Of a DNA stretch of 64,000 nucleotides, positions 28,822 through 37,370 are shown piece after piece. The DNA is from Kaistia algarum. GTDB lineage: Bacteria > Pseudomonadota > Alphaproteobacteria > Rhizobiales > Kaistiaceae. The position numbers and the translations under genes were made by a program. The DNA lies in NCBI RefSeq assembly GCF_026343945.1, contig NZ_JAPKNJ010000002.1, positions 930,001 to 994,000 on the forward strand. Direction: 5' to 3'. Every line of letters starts with the position of its first letter. Position 1 is the first letter of the stretch. The notes under the pieces were generated by a model that saw only the letters and a list, made by a program, of their open reading frames with translations, searched no databases and was not told where the DNA came from.

Positions 28822-30418
28822 GGGGAGCGACAGCTACGACTACATCGTCGTGGGCGCCGGGTCGGCAGGATGCGTATTGGCCAATCGGCTGTCGGAGCCG
28901 TCCGGCACGCGCGTATTGCTGATCGAGGCCGGCGGCTCCGACCGCTATCCCTGGATCCATATCCCGGTCGGCTACCTCTACTGCATTGGCAATCCGCGCA
29001 CGGACTGGATGTATCGGACGGTACCGGAGCCGGGACTGGGCGGCCGCTCGATCGCCTATCCGCGCGGCAAGGTCATGGGTGGCAGTTCGTCGATCAATGG
29101 CATGATCTACATGCGCGGCCAGGCAGCCGACTATGACGGCTGGGCACAAATGGGGCTCAAGGGATGGAGTTGGGACGAAGTCCTGCCAATTTTCGTGAAA
29201 TCGGAGCGGTACCATCGGACTGCCCTTGGCCATGGCACGGAGGGTGAAATGCGCGTCGAGCGCCAGCGCTTGCGCTGGCCCGTGCTCGACGCGGTGCGGG
29301 AGGCCGCGGTGGAGATCGGCATTCGGCCGACGGATGATTTCAATCGCGGCGACAATGAGGGGTCAGGCTATTTCGAAGTCACGCAGCGCGGCGGCATCCG
29401 CTGGAGTTCGGCGCGGGCCTTTCTCGGCGCAGAAATCAAGCGCCGGCCGAACCTCACGATCCTGAGCCACGCTCAAGTCGTCGAACTGGCATTTGAAGGC
29501 ACACGCGTGGCCGGCGTGGTGTTCGAGCGCGACGGCGTCCGTCAGAAGGCAGCGGCCCGGCGGCAGGTAGTGCTCGCCGCCGGCGCCATCGGTACGCCGC
29601 AAATATTGATGCTCTCCGGCCTCGGTCCGGCGGAGCATCTGAAGGATCACGGCATCGAGGTCCGGCGCGATCTGAGAGGTGTTGGTGCGAACCTGCAGGA
29701 CCATCTGCAGATCCGTACGGCATTTCGGATCAGCGGTGCCCGAACGCTCAACGACATGCAGGCGACCTTCCTCGGCAAGGCGCGGATCGCGGCCGAATTC
29801 GCCCTTTCCCGCTCGGGTCCGATGGCCATGGCGCCGAGCCAGCTCGGCCTCTTCACCCGTTCGCACCCGCGCTACGCGACCCCGAACGTCGAGTTTCATG
29901 TCCAGCCCCTGTCTCTCGATGCGTTCGGCCAGCCGCTGCACACCTACCCGGCCATCACGGTTTCGGTCTGCAACCTCCGGCCCAACAGCGCCGGCTCGGT
30001 CCGCCTGGCTTCGGCCGACCACAAGGACGCGCCGACCATCGCGCCGAACTATCTTTCCGACGCCGAGGACCGGGAAGTCGCGATCGAGTCGATCCGCCTT
30101 GCGAGACGCCTCATGGCGACGCGGCGGATGGCGGACTTGAAGCCGCAGGAGACGGCGCCTGGCGCACAGATCGATACGGATGCCGATCTGCTCGTTGCCG
30201 CGAGCCGGATTGCGACGACGATATTTCACCCCGTGGGAACCGCTCGCATGGGGATGGCCGACGACCCGATGGCGGTCCTCGACGCCAGCCTCCAGGTCCG
30301 CGGCGTCGAGGGCCTGACGGTTGCCGACGCTTCGGCCATGCCGCGGATCGTTTCGGGCAACACCCACGCGCCAGTGGTGATGATCGCCGAGCGCGCAGCG
30401 ACGTTTCTAAAGGCCTGA
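28814..30418 (+). CDS. GMC-family FAD oxidoreductase (choline dehydrogenase-like)
   Basis: A 534-residue alcohol-oxidising flavoprotein. The ADP-binding motif is [22 protein letters not shown] signature 1 is [14 protein letters not shown] and signature 2 [15 protein letters not shown]; the active-site His is in [10 protein letters not shown] and the C-terminal [15 protein letters not shown] closes the FAD site. It probably oxidises a primary or secondary alcohol of the imported compound. ATG 28814 is preceded by AGGAAG and overlaps the kinase stop; a TTG two codons earlier is less likely. It is the last gene of the operon, with no clear terminator behind it. Confidence 0.92.
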   Translation: MREGSDSYDYIVVGAGSAGCVLANRLSEPSGTRVLLIEAGGSDRYPWIHIPVGYLYCIGNPRTDWMYRTVPEPGLGGRSIAYPRGKVMGGSSSINGMIYMRGQAADYDGWAQMGLKGWSWDEVLPIFVKSERYHRTALGHGTEGEMRVERQRLRWPVLDAVREAAVEIGIRPTDDFNRGDNEGSGYFEVTQRGGIRWSSARAFLGAEIKRRPNLTILSHAQVVELAFEGTRVAGVVFERDGVRQKAAARRQVVLAAGAIGTPQILMLSGLGPAEHLKDHGIEVRRDLRGVGANLQDHLQIRTAFRISGARTLNDMQATFLGKARIAAEFALSRSGPMAMAPSQLGLFTRSHPRYATPNVEFHVQPLSLDAFGQPLHTYPAITVSVCNLRPNSAGSVRLASADHKDAPTIAPNYLSDAEDREVAIESIRLARRLMATRRMADLKPQETAPGAQIDTDADLLVAASRIATTIFHPVGTARMGMADDPMAVLDASLQVRGVEGLTVADASAMPRIVSGNTHAPVVMIAERAATFLKA

Positions 30419-30896
30419 CGATCAACGACCACTGGACGGGTAGTATCCGCAACGGTCTGGTGAACAATGGGCATCAGGCTCCGTCACGTGGCCGACCATC
30501 CGCCGTCAGACAGCTGGATCCGGATTGGAGCGTGATCGCTGCCACGCTCCCATGCCCGAACACGACGATCGACACAGTCCGGGATCAGGCTCTTCGCGAC
30601 ACTTGGGTTGAGGAACGGTGGATCGATCTGGAGATCAGCACCGGGGCATAGGCGTTGGGCCAATATCGCCGGAATGTGCCGATGGAGCCGTTGGGGTGTA
30701 GACGGCATGGCGTCATCCAGAGAGCGCCTGCCGCGTCGGCAGAGTTAGCCGAGGGTCACCTCGGGAAAATAGATAGTTAGGCGATCCAAGCCGAGGCCTG
30801 CATTGCGCGCCTGTTCACAGCTCGGCCGCACGTAGGCGAACGCCGCCCCACATCGAACACTGCTCTTCAGGGTGAGACGGGTGCCGCGAACGAGGC
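30419..30896. other. Intergenic stretch without a recognisable gene
   Basis: About 480 bases separate the convergent GMC oxidoreductase and carboxypeptidase genes. Frames of 60-75 codons exist on both strands, but none has a ribosome binding site or a family motif I can name. No strong terminator hairpin with a U-run was found, which is notable between two convergent transcription units. Confidence 0.5.
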
Positions 30897-32489
30897 CTAA
30901 TAACCCTGTTGAATGGCGACAGCGACCGCGGCGACATCCGCCCGGGCGGCGCTGTAGTCTTCCAGCGACGGGAACGGGACGTTGTTGACCATCACGCTGT
31001 AGGCGAGCCGGCGCCCGCTCCTGGCGTCGATATAGCCGGTCTGGGTGGTGGCCAGCGCGACGAGTTTCCCCGCGGGGCTCCCCGCCACGATGTCGCCGTC
31101 CTTGATCCGGACATGGCCCGCCGCCGGCGTTCCGACGCCGTTTGGCGCCTGCGAGCCGTCAACGCCGAGCACGGCCATGCCGTCATGAATGGCGGCACCC
31201 CAGCGGGTCGGTGCTATCTCGCGAAGGAATGTAGCAAGGTCCGACGGCGTCGTCCTGTTGTTGTTGCTGGTCCCCGCACCGTCAAAGATATAGGTGCTGG
31301 TCGGCGAGATGCCGTGCTCGGCGAGGAGCTTCGAGACTTCATCCAGCCCCTTGCCGCAATCGCGGCTTCCGGCCCTAACCGCGGCGAGACAGACCATGAG
31401 GTCGGCGCCGCGGTTGTAGCTTACCTTCAGGATAACCTTGACGAATTCCGACAGCGGCGGCGAGACATATTCCGCCACCCGATTGGCATCGCCATAGTCG
31501 GCTGCGTTTGGAAGTGCGCCGGGCACCCCGAGCGGCGCTGCCGCGACCTTGATGCCGGCCCGGACCAGCGCCTCGATGAAGGCGGTACGTGCGAAGGCAG
31601 TGGGATCGGCGATTTGGGAAATCGTCAGAATCGGCGGGCTGCCCAAAGCGATCTTGCCGTTGACTTGGATCACGCCTGGCCGGGGCGTTGTGACTTCGAG
31701 CGGCCCGGCCGGGCTGGCGACCGTGGTGACATCGTTCTCCACGCTTATCGCCGCGCTCTTCGGACGCCAGTCGATCTCGGCTTTCTCACCGGCCTTGGTC
31801 GGCGTCACCAGGATATCGATGTTGTTCTCATTGACCCAGATGGGCGCAATGGCTCCTGCGGAAAACCCTCGGTAAGTCTCGAAGAGCCGGTCGTCGATGG
31901 CGACGTCGCCGGCGACTTCATCGATGCCCGCCGCCTTCACCTGGGCCGCCAATGCATCGAGCGCCGCGAGCGGATCGCTGTTCTTGACATAGGCCCCGCC
32001 GGGGAACCCGGTATAGGTAGTGTTGTGATCGACCTCCGGCAGGCTGTTGAAGCCAAGGGTGCCGTCTGGCTGGGTTCGGAGCCCGAAGTTGAAATCGCCC
32101 GAAGCGAGGAGCACGAGGTCTCCGGCAAGAACGTGATCCTTGACCTCTCCAAGCCTGTACACCGGCGTGCGGAAGCGATAGTCCGCGCCATAGTCGTGAA
32201 GAGCGGTCGCGATGCTGTAGATCTTCATGACGGAAGCCGGCAACAGAGACTTATCTCCCGCCTCGTCGATCAGCACGTCTCCCGTGGCGAGATCCACCAG
32301 GTGAATGCCCCAACTGCTATGGGCGAACGCCGGCTTGGCCTGAATATTCCGTATGGCGTCGGCAACGGAGACGGGAATCGCCGCGGGCCCCGCCGCCCCG
32401 CCGGCCGCGGTCGCTGCACCTCCAAACCCCAGCAGGAGGGTGAGTACCAGCCCGGCGCTTCCGATCTTTGTCGATGCAGGGATGTTCAC
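30897..32489 (-). CDS. dacB: D-alanyl-D-alanine carboxypeptidase/endopeptidase (PBP4, peptidase S13)
   Basis: A 530-residue periplasmic penicillin-binding protein that trims or cuts peptidoglycan peptides. A signal peptide ending in ATAAGG precedes the catalytic domain. The active-site serine is in SVMK (86-89) within LLPASVMKIYS, and the second motif is SYN in KVSYNRGADLMV. The third motif, normally KTG, reads KDG in VRIKDGDIVAG, an unusual change. A long S13-type insert lies between motifs one and two. I start at GTG 32487-32489, behind AAGGAAGGG and before the signal peptide; the open frame to 32858 overlaps the divergent gene. Its place between sugar cassettes looks incidental. Confidence 0.9.
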   Translation of the reverse strand: MNIPASTKIGSAGLVLTLLLGFGGAATAAGGAAGPAAIPVSVADAIRNIQAKPAFAHSSWGIHLVDLATGDVLIDEAGDKSLLPASVMKIYSIATALHDYGADYRFRTPVYRLGEVKDHVLAGDLVLLASGDFNFGLRTQPDGTLGFNSLPEVDHNTTYTGFPGGAYVKNSDPLAALDALAAQVKAAGIDEVAGDVAIDDRLFETYRGFSAGAIAPIWVNENNIDILVTPTKAGEKAEIDWRPKSAAISVENDVTTVASPAGPLEVTTPRPGVIQVNGKIALGSPPILTISQIADPTAFARTAFIEALVRAGIKVAAAPLGVPGALPNAADYGDANRVAEYVSPPLSEFVKVILKVSYNRGADLMVCLAAVRAGSRDCGKGLDEVSKLLAEHGISPTSTYIFDGAGTSNNNRTTPSDLATFLREIAPTRWGAAIHDGMAVLGVDGSQAPNGVGTPAAGHVRIKDGDIVAGSPAGKLVALATTQTGYIDARSGRRLAYSVMVNNVPFPSLEDYSAARADVAAVAVAIQQGY

Positions 32490-32607
32490 GCGATGCCCTT
32501 CCTTGCGGTATAGGCGTAATCTTCGCATGCTTATTGCTGCAAGTCGAAGGCGTCCGACGTTCCTTCCGAACACCGGATCTTGCTGTTGCACCGGGGAGGT
32601 ACGGCCT

Positions 32608-33552
32608 ATGTTGCGTCGCCATTCTCTGTTTGTCGCAATTGTTCTCGCCGCGTGCTCCGCAATGTTCCCGGCTCGGGCAAAGAGCAGCGATACTGCCGGC
32701 CGCTTCGATATTGGCGGCGGGCGCCAAATGTATCTCGAATGCCGGGGCGCGGGGGCGCCGGTTGTCGTCATCGTGGCGGGCATGCGGGCTTCCGCCGAGG
32801 ACTGGACCCATGCCGAGCCCGGCAAGTTGGATGTCTTCTCGGAGCTAGCCCGATTCACGCGGGTCTGCGCCTATGACCGGCCGGGAACGCCGGCGGGCGA
32901 CGCGCCCAGCCGCAGCGACCCGGTTCCGCAGCCGGTCACCGCGGGCGACGCGGTGGCAGACCTCCATGCGCTGCTGGCCGCTGGCGGCATCACGGCGCCC
33001 TTCGTTATGGTCGCGCACTCCTATGGCGGACTGATCGCCCGACTATACGCGATGACCTATCCGGATCAGGTGAAAGGGATGGTTCTTGTCGATACTCTAT
33101 CCGAGGGTCTTCAGGATGCGGAGACGCCTGAGGAGTGGGCGATCCAGCGCGTCCTGCTAAATGGTGATCTGACGGAGGCGTTGAGGCTCTATCCGCCGAT
33201 CGAGCGGGCGGATGCGGAGCGAAGTTTCGATCAAATACGCGCCGCTGCGCCGCTCAAGCAGATGCCGCTGATCGTCCTTAGCGCCGACCGGCCCTGGGGA
33301 CCGCTGATCCCCAAGCTCATCGCCGACGGCGTACTGCCGGCGAATACGCCTTCCGACTTTGGCTACGTGACCGACAGGGCACAAAAGGAAGCCCAGGCAC
33401 AGCTCGCCGCACTGGTTGCCGGAGCGCGGCATGTGACGAACACCGATAGCGGTCATGAGATTCATAAGGACCAGCCGCAACTGGTTGTGGATTCGATCCG
33501 TGAGGTCGTCGTGGCAGTTCGAAATGGCAAGGCGAGCCTGGATAGCCAATAG
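32608..33552 (+). CDS. Secreted alpha/beta hydrolase, possible lipoprotein
   Basis: A 314-residue alpha/beta hydrolase. The nucleophile elbow is VAHSYGG with Ser138, the oxyanion region PVVVIVAGMRAS, and the catalytic histidine is in DSGHEIHKDQP near the end. The N-terminus is a signal sequence with the lipobox-like IVLAACSAMF (Cys16), so the protein may be lipid-anchored or simply exported. ATG 32608 follows GGGGAGG; upstream in-frame starts lie within the divergent carboxypeptidase gene. The 118-base gap between the two starts must hold both promoters. Substrate unknown; esterase or lipase-like activity is possible. Confidence 0.88.
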   Translation: MLRRHSLFVAIVLAACSAMFPARAKSSDTAGRFDIGGGRQMYLECRGAGAPVVVIVAGMRASAEDWTHAEPGKLDVFSELARFTRVCAYDRPGTPAGDAPSRSDPVPQPVTAGDAVADLHALLAAGGITAPFVMVAHSYGGLIARLYAMTYPDQVKGMVLVDTLSEGLQDAETPEEWAIQRVLLNGDLTEALRLYPPIERADAERSFDQIRAAAPLKQMPLIVLSADRPWGPLIPKLIADGVLPANTPSDFGYVTDRAQKEAQAQLAALVAGARHVTNTDSGHEIHKDQPQLVVDSIREVVVAVRNGKASLDSQ

Positions 33553-33947
33553 GATGAATCCAGGATTTTACGTCGGCTAAGTGGTCCGGTGGGGACAGGA
33601 TCTGTCGCACCATTGCCGGCATGGGGCCAAATTCGGCCTAGATCTGACTTCGGCTCGCACCTCGAAAGAATGCCTCTGCAGGCAATTCCCGGACCAGGAT
33701 AACAACGCTGAGCGCGTCCAGGTCATTCGGTTGTCTCGTTCGATCGGCGCAGGGCGTTGATACTCGCCGCAATTGATCTCGGCCAAATTACCGGCGGGGC
33801 TGTGACAAGCCCCGAGCACAATCAAATTGATTCAACCCAACGCCTCATAGATCCACCGATGAGCCCCTCGGATCGTTCCCGTCGCCCGCTAGATTGAAGG
33901 AGGCCCGTAGCGCCTCCTGCTACGAGCCGTTGCCGGGCAATCTCCCG
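33553..33947. other. Intergenic stretch without a recognisable gene
   Basis: Roughly 395 bases between the hydrolase gene and the Rhs island. It holds one GC-rich hairpin (CGGGGCT 33795-33801 with AGCCCCG 33808-33814) and short frames without recognisable motifs. Base composition becomes more AT-rich toward its right end, where the island begins. Confidence 0.5.
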
Positions 33948-34280
33948 CTATTTATACCATCCACGCGACACACCGATTGCTGAAACGACAAATACAAAAA
34001 GCGTCAGTGCCGCAGCTGTTCCAAATTGGTGCGCACCTGCCGCCACCTGGAACGCACCGATCAACGCGGCACCGGCAATGAAATTTATCGCAAACATCGG
34101 CCAAGGACGCTCTGCGAATGGGACTTTCCACAATCCTTTTTCTCGAGAAAAGCTCATGCCAAATGAAATCAGGAAACCCAACAGCGCCGCAACAATCAAC
34201 CTCCAGAATTCTTCGTTAGTAGAAAAACACAAAGCAAGAACTATTAAAATGCATCCAATTGAGACAACCTTACCCGTCAC
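33948..34280 (-). CDS. Small membrane protein, possible immunity protein of the orphan Rhs tip
   Basis: About 110 residues with four hydrophobic segments: VVSIGCILIVLALCF, LIVAALLGFLISFGMSF, MFAINFIAGAALIGAF and ALTLFVFVVSAIGV. No named family recognised. GTG at 34278-34280 has GGAG nine bases ahead, so I prefer it to the TTG at 34295. It lies directly downstream of the orphan Rhs tip and is distinctly AT-rich compared with the neighbouring sugar genes. In Rhs loci the gene after a toxin tip is normally its immunity gene, and small membrane proteins protect against pore-forming or lipid-targeting toxins, so immunity is my inference. Confidence 0.6.
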   Translation of the reverse strand: MTGKVVSIGCILIVLALCFSTNEEFWRLIVAALLGFLISFGMSFSREKGLWKVPFAERPWPMFAINFIAGAALIGAFQVAAGAHQFGTAAALTLFVFVVSAIGVSRGWYK

Positions 34281-34417
34281 GATATCGCTCTCCAATTACA
34301 CTATTTATTCTATATCTCCTGTCATATCCCAGCGCCTTTCCGCTTTCGGCGTCGGGCTGGAGAATGCATGACGGAGATCCAAACTGTATAATCGAGACGG
34401 ATGCAATGTATCTAACG

Positions 34418-35034
34418 TAACCGGTGCCCAACAGCATAGCCGACCGACGCTCCAGCCGAAAATTCAAGTGTGATGTTGAACGGCGTCGGATCTTCTACCG
34501 TTCCGAAGTCAACATGAACATTCAAACCTCCCTGACCACCTGCGCCGCGGACATAGGTCGGAACAAAACCAAAAGACACCCTCTCATGCCCATTGGAACT
34601 GCCTTATTCACCGGATCATTCCCGGCATAGGCATAGCGGTTCGTGCCGACGGCATTGGCGAGCCAGCCGATGGCGCCGCCGCCGACGGCGGTTTTCGCAT
34701 CGATCGGGTCGAAATCGTCCGGGTTGACGAAGAGGCCAATGGCCGGGTCGTACCAGCGGGCGTTCAGATCCAGCAGGCCGGTGTCGGCGTCGTGGCGCTG
34801 GCCGACGAAGCCGCGGGTCTCACCGCCGCAGGAGAGGGTTGAGACCGGGATCTTCGAACCGAACGCGGTGAAGCGCTGGCGCATGGCGATGTTGCCGGAA
34901 GAGTCTGTCTCCAACTTGACCGAGGCGAGGTGGTCGCGGTGGACGAAGCACGTCGTCGTGCCGACCTTGCGGATGTCAGGATTGGGGATCTTGGTCAGGA
35001 CGCCGGCATCGTCGATGTTTGCCGGGTCCACCAC
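34418..35034 (-). pseudogene. Orphan Rhs core plus toxin tip, frameshifted at the junction
   Basis: The frame from 35034 encodes the Rhs-associated core: [59 protein letters not shown] and [14 protein letters not shown]. At 34591-34597 one base is missing compared with the intact copy (where NKADPNGH follows), so the written frame runs into a short wrong tail ending near 34522. In the corrected frame the tip reads NGHERVSFGFVPTYVRGAG, QGGLNVHVDFGTVEDP and FNITLEFSAGASVGYAVG before a stop near 34418. There is no start of its own; it is a displaced cassette used for tip swapping, now inactive. Confidence 0.75.
34611..35015 (-). repeat. 405-bp direct repeat, copy A (orphan Rhs core)
   Basis: Aligns without gaps to 36196-36600. 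From about 34805 onward the two copies are almost identical; toward the toxin-side end there are scattered substitutions, many silent. Both are in the same orientation, about 1.6 kb apart, so recombination between them would swap the downstream toxin and immunity genes. Confidence 0.9.
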
Positions 35035-35066
35035 TGCACCGTCTCTAGTTCGGCAATAACAGAAGA

Positions 35067-35561
35067 TTATACCACCTCGATCTGCGTCAGGAGCCGGGCC
35101 GATCTAGAAGTCCGCGAATAGAATATCGCACTGCAATTTGGCGACAACCGATAAGAATATACGTTAGACGCAACCGTGTAGGCCCCACGCAGGCCCATAT
35201 TCATTCCAGAAAAGACTCGCTTTGCTTCATTGAGTTTCATGTCACGGTAGACGCCGACAGACGAGAAGTTGAAGACACCTCGGCCAGCGAATGCTTGTCC
35301 TGGTTTTCCAGGCCGGACAACAATGAGAAATATCTGTAACACGTTCAGTCCATTGGCCTGGAAATGGAATTCTACGTCGTCAAACTCAAAATAGCCGCGC
35401 GCAGGTTCATCATTACCCAGACGCACTGGGTTCCATCGCTTTTTGAGCGATGTATATCTGTTCACTAGAGCGGTGAACTCCTGACTGGACATTCCGACGC
35501 CAATCGGGCCAAATCTCCGCTCCTCAGCGAGCTCTTCAATACTTCCGTCAATGGTTATCAT
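35067..35561 (-). CDS. Putative immunity protein for the Rhs toxin
   Basis: A 164-residue soluble protein without a recognised family: [18 protein letters not shown] at the start, [20 protein letters not shown] and [20 protein letters not shown] in the first half, and a basic C-terminus. Its ATG overlaps the Rhs toxin stop codon (ATGA), the tight coupling expected of a toxin and its immunity gene. The gene is AT-richer than the core of the Rhs gene, as is typical for exchanged tip and immunity pairs. The role is inferred from position only. Confidence 0.65.
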   Translation of the reverse strand: MITIDGSIEELAEERRFGPIGVGMSSQEFTALVNRYTSLKKRWNPVRLGNDEPARGYFEFDDVEFHFQANGLNVLQIFLIVVRPGKPGQAFAGRGVFNFSSVGVYRDMKLNEAKRVFSGMNMGLRGAYTVASNVYSYRLSPNCSAIFYSRTSRSARLLTQIEVV

Positions 35562-36847
35562 TTTGGCTGTCGTTTATTATTATCATCTTTTCCATTGCCT
35601 GAGTTTCCAGGACGTCCTTTTTCTTTGCTCTCATCATTTATATTGGAGGACACGGAGGGCTTAACACCCTTCTCAAGCCGTTTCGCAATTTCTTCCATTT
35701 CATCAGCGCGGCTCTTGCTCTTGGTCTTCATCTTTTCGATGCGTCCTCTGATTTGATCGATCGCCTTCTGCAGTCCCTTAGGAGTGTCCAGTGATCCTGC
35801 GAATTCCTTGACTTTAGCTTTCCAACCACTTTTCTTTCGATCGCCATCGTCGACTGGACCGATTTCGACACCGCCATCCGGCCCCAATCTTATTCCGACG
35901 TGAACGCCGCCGTGGTTGACATGAGGTCCCTTGTTCAACCAGTCTCCGTCGCCGCCCCAAACCCAAGGTCCATTCCACGAGGCCCTCGACTCTGCGGGTT
36001 GTTCAAATGTCCCAATCGCCGGCGGCGCAGTCAGTGCGTTCAGCATAGACTGCTGGGCAGCTTTGCCGCTGTCAGTATTGTTCCAAAGATAGGTGGCAAC
36101 TGCGCCAACCACGATCACCCCAGCCGTCCACGCTAGATAGCCCTCGCCAATACACCCGTCCCATAAGCAGTGCCCGTTCGGATCGGCCTTGTTGACCGGA
36201 TCATTCCCGGAATAGGCATAGCGGTTCGTCCCGACGGCATTGGCCAACCATCCGGTGGCGCCGCCCTTGACGGCTGTTCCCGCATCGATCGGATCGAAAT
36301 CGTCCGGGTTGACGAACAACCCAATGGCCGGGTCGTACCAGCGGGCGTTCAGATCCAGCAGGCCGGTGTCGACGTCGTGACGCTGGCCGACGAAGCCGCG
36401 GGTCTCACCGCCGCAGGAGAGGGTTGAGACCGGGATCTTCGAACCGAACGCGGTGAAGCGCTGGCGCATGGCGATGTTGCCGGAAGAGTCTGTCTCCAAC
36501 TTGACCGAGGCGAGGTGGTCGCGGTGGACGAAGCACGTCGTCGTGCCGACCTTGCGGATGTCAGGATTGGGGATCTTGGTCAGGACACCGGCATCGTCGA
36601 GTTCGCTCGTGCCGAGGAGATAGCTGGTCTTGGCCGGGTTGGTGCCGACAGTCGCGACGGTCTTGATGCGACTGCCGTCGGGGCCATAGGCGTAAGCCGT
36701 CGTGGCAGCCACCTGTACAACGGAGACCAGACGATTGTCGCCATCATAGGCGAGCGTCTTCGGTGCCAGATTGCCGTCATAGCCGTTGGTCAGATTGCCA
36801 TTGGCGTCGCAGGTCCGCGTCAGCGCATCTTGCGGGCAAGTCTGCAA
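35558..36847 (-). CDS. Rhs-family polymorphic toxin, N-terminally truncated, with C-terminal toxin tip
   Basis: 429 residues. Residues 1-90 are the end of YD-repeat sequence ([43 protein letters not shown]). About 95-225 form the conserved core ([58 protein letters not shown]). Then a hydrophobic stretch, [19 protein letters not shown], and a variable tip with [18 protein letters not shown] and a charged, low-complexity end. Full Rhs proteins exceed 1,000 residues; here the apparent TTG start lies just after an in-frame stop 18 bases upstream, so the shell-forming N-terminus is missing and the gene may be silent. Tip activity not recognised. Confidence 0.8.
   Translation of the reverse strand: MQTCPQDALTRTCDANGNLTNGYDGNLAPKTLAYDGDNRLVSVVQVAATTAYAYGPDGSRIKTVATVGTNPAKTSYLLGTSELDDAGVLTKIPNPDIRKVGTTTCFVHRDHLASVKLETDSSGNIAMRQRFTAFGSKIPVSTLSCGGETRGFVGQRHDVDTGLLDLNARWYDPAIGLFVNPDDFDPIDAGTAVKGGATGWLANAVGTNRYAYSGNDPVNKADPNGHCLWDGCIGEGYLAWTAGVIVVGAVATYLWNNTDSGKAAQQSMLNALTAPPAIGTFEQPAESRASWNGPWVWGGDGDWLNKGPHVNHGGVHVGIRLGPDGGVEIGPVDDGDRKKSGWKAKVKEFAGSLDTPKGLQKAIDQIRGRIEKMKTKSKSRADEMEEIAKRLEKGVKPSVSSNINDESKEKGRPGNSGNGKDDNNKRQPK
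36196..36600 (-). repeat. 405-bp direct repeat, copy B (Rhs core)
   Basis: Partner of 34611-35015, same strand and same length with no gaps needed. It encodes the Rhs core from HRDHLASVK to GNDPV. Identity is highest at the core's upstream end and drops toward the tip junction, as expected if the copies recombine there. Confidence 0.9.
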
Positions 36848-37370
36848 CTGAAAATGTTGATCTTAGATTGCAAATCTGGTCGAGCAGGCTAAAATTGACC
36901 CAACTCTTCAGTCTTGATCAAGATAGTCATTGTTGAAATAACAATCCAACTATCTACGACCCAGTGCGCGCGGTCGTTCCGCTGTTTACCGGTGCGTCTC
37001 TCGTCGTGGCGCCTCCACAATCGCCAGCGCCAGCACTGGACACTAGGCTGTCTCAGTCCCATCGGGTTGGACGACGAGGTAAACCAGCTTATCCTAGCAT
37101 CCAAAAGAACCGGCAGCAGGCCAGAGTGCCATTTCATTCATCGCCTTTCCGGCCATCGTCGCCGCAAAGCTATGGCTTCCGTCCTATGTCAACAGGGTCT
37201 GGATCACGATCCAATTGGCGGCTCTGCCGAGGTGGCGGCATCGCCCCCTGCCGACCCAATCTCGTCGACGACCTCATGCACGACTCGAGGTACAATTTGC
37301 GTTAGAAAATACTGATCATTGATGACTCCTGTTCGAGACAAGCTTACTTCCTTTCGTTTGAGAGATACGC
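36848..37370. other. Intergenic stretch at the truncated edge of the Rhs gene
   Basis: About 520 bases between the truncated Rhs 5' end and the next gene. Frames of 80-130 codons cross it on both strands, but none has a ribosome binding site or recognisable motif. An ancestral Rhs N-terminus is not present here in any frame that I can see, so a deletion joined unrelated sequence near 36848. Confidence 0.5.

Noticed and set aside
30460..30651. Small plus-strand frame of 63 codons in the gap after the GMC gene
   Set aside because: No ribosome binding site, no motif, and no sign of conservation that I can see.
33948..36900. CRISPR array suggested by repeated sequence
   Set aside because: The repeats are two 405-bp copies of Rhs core coding sequence, not short regularly spaced repeats.
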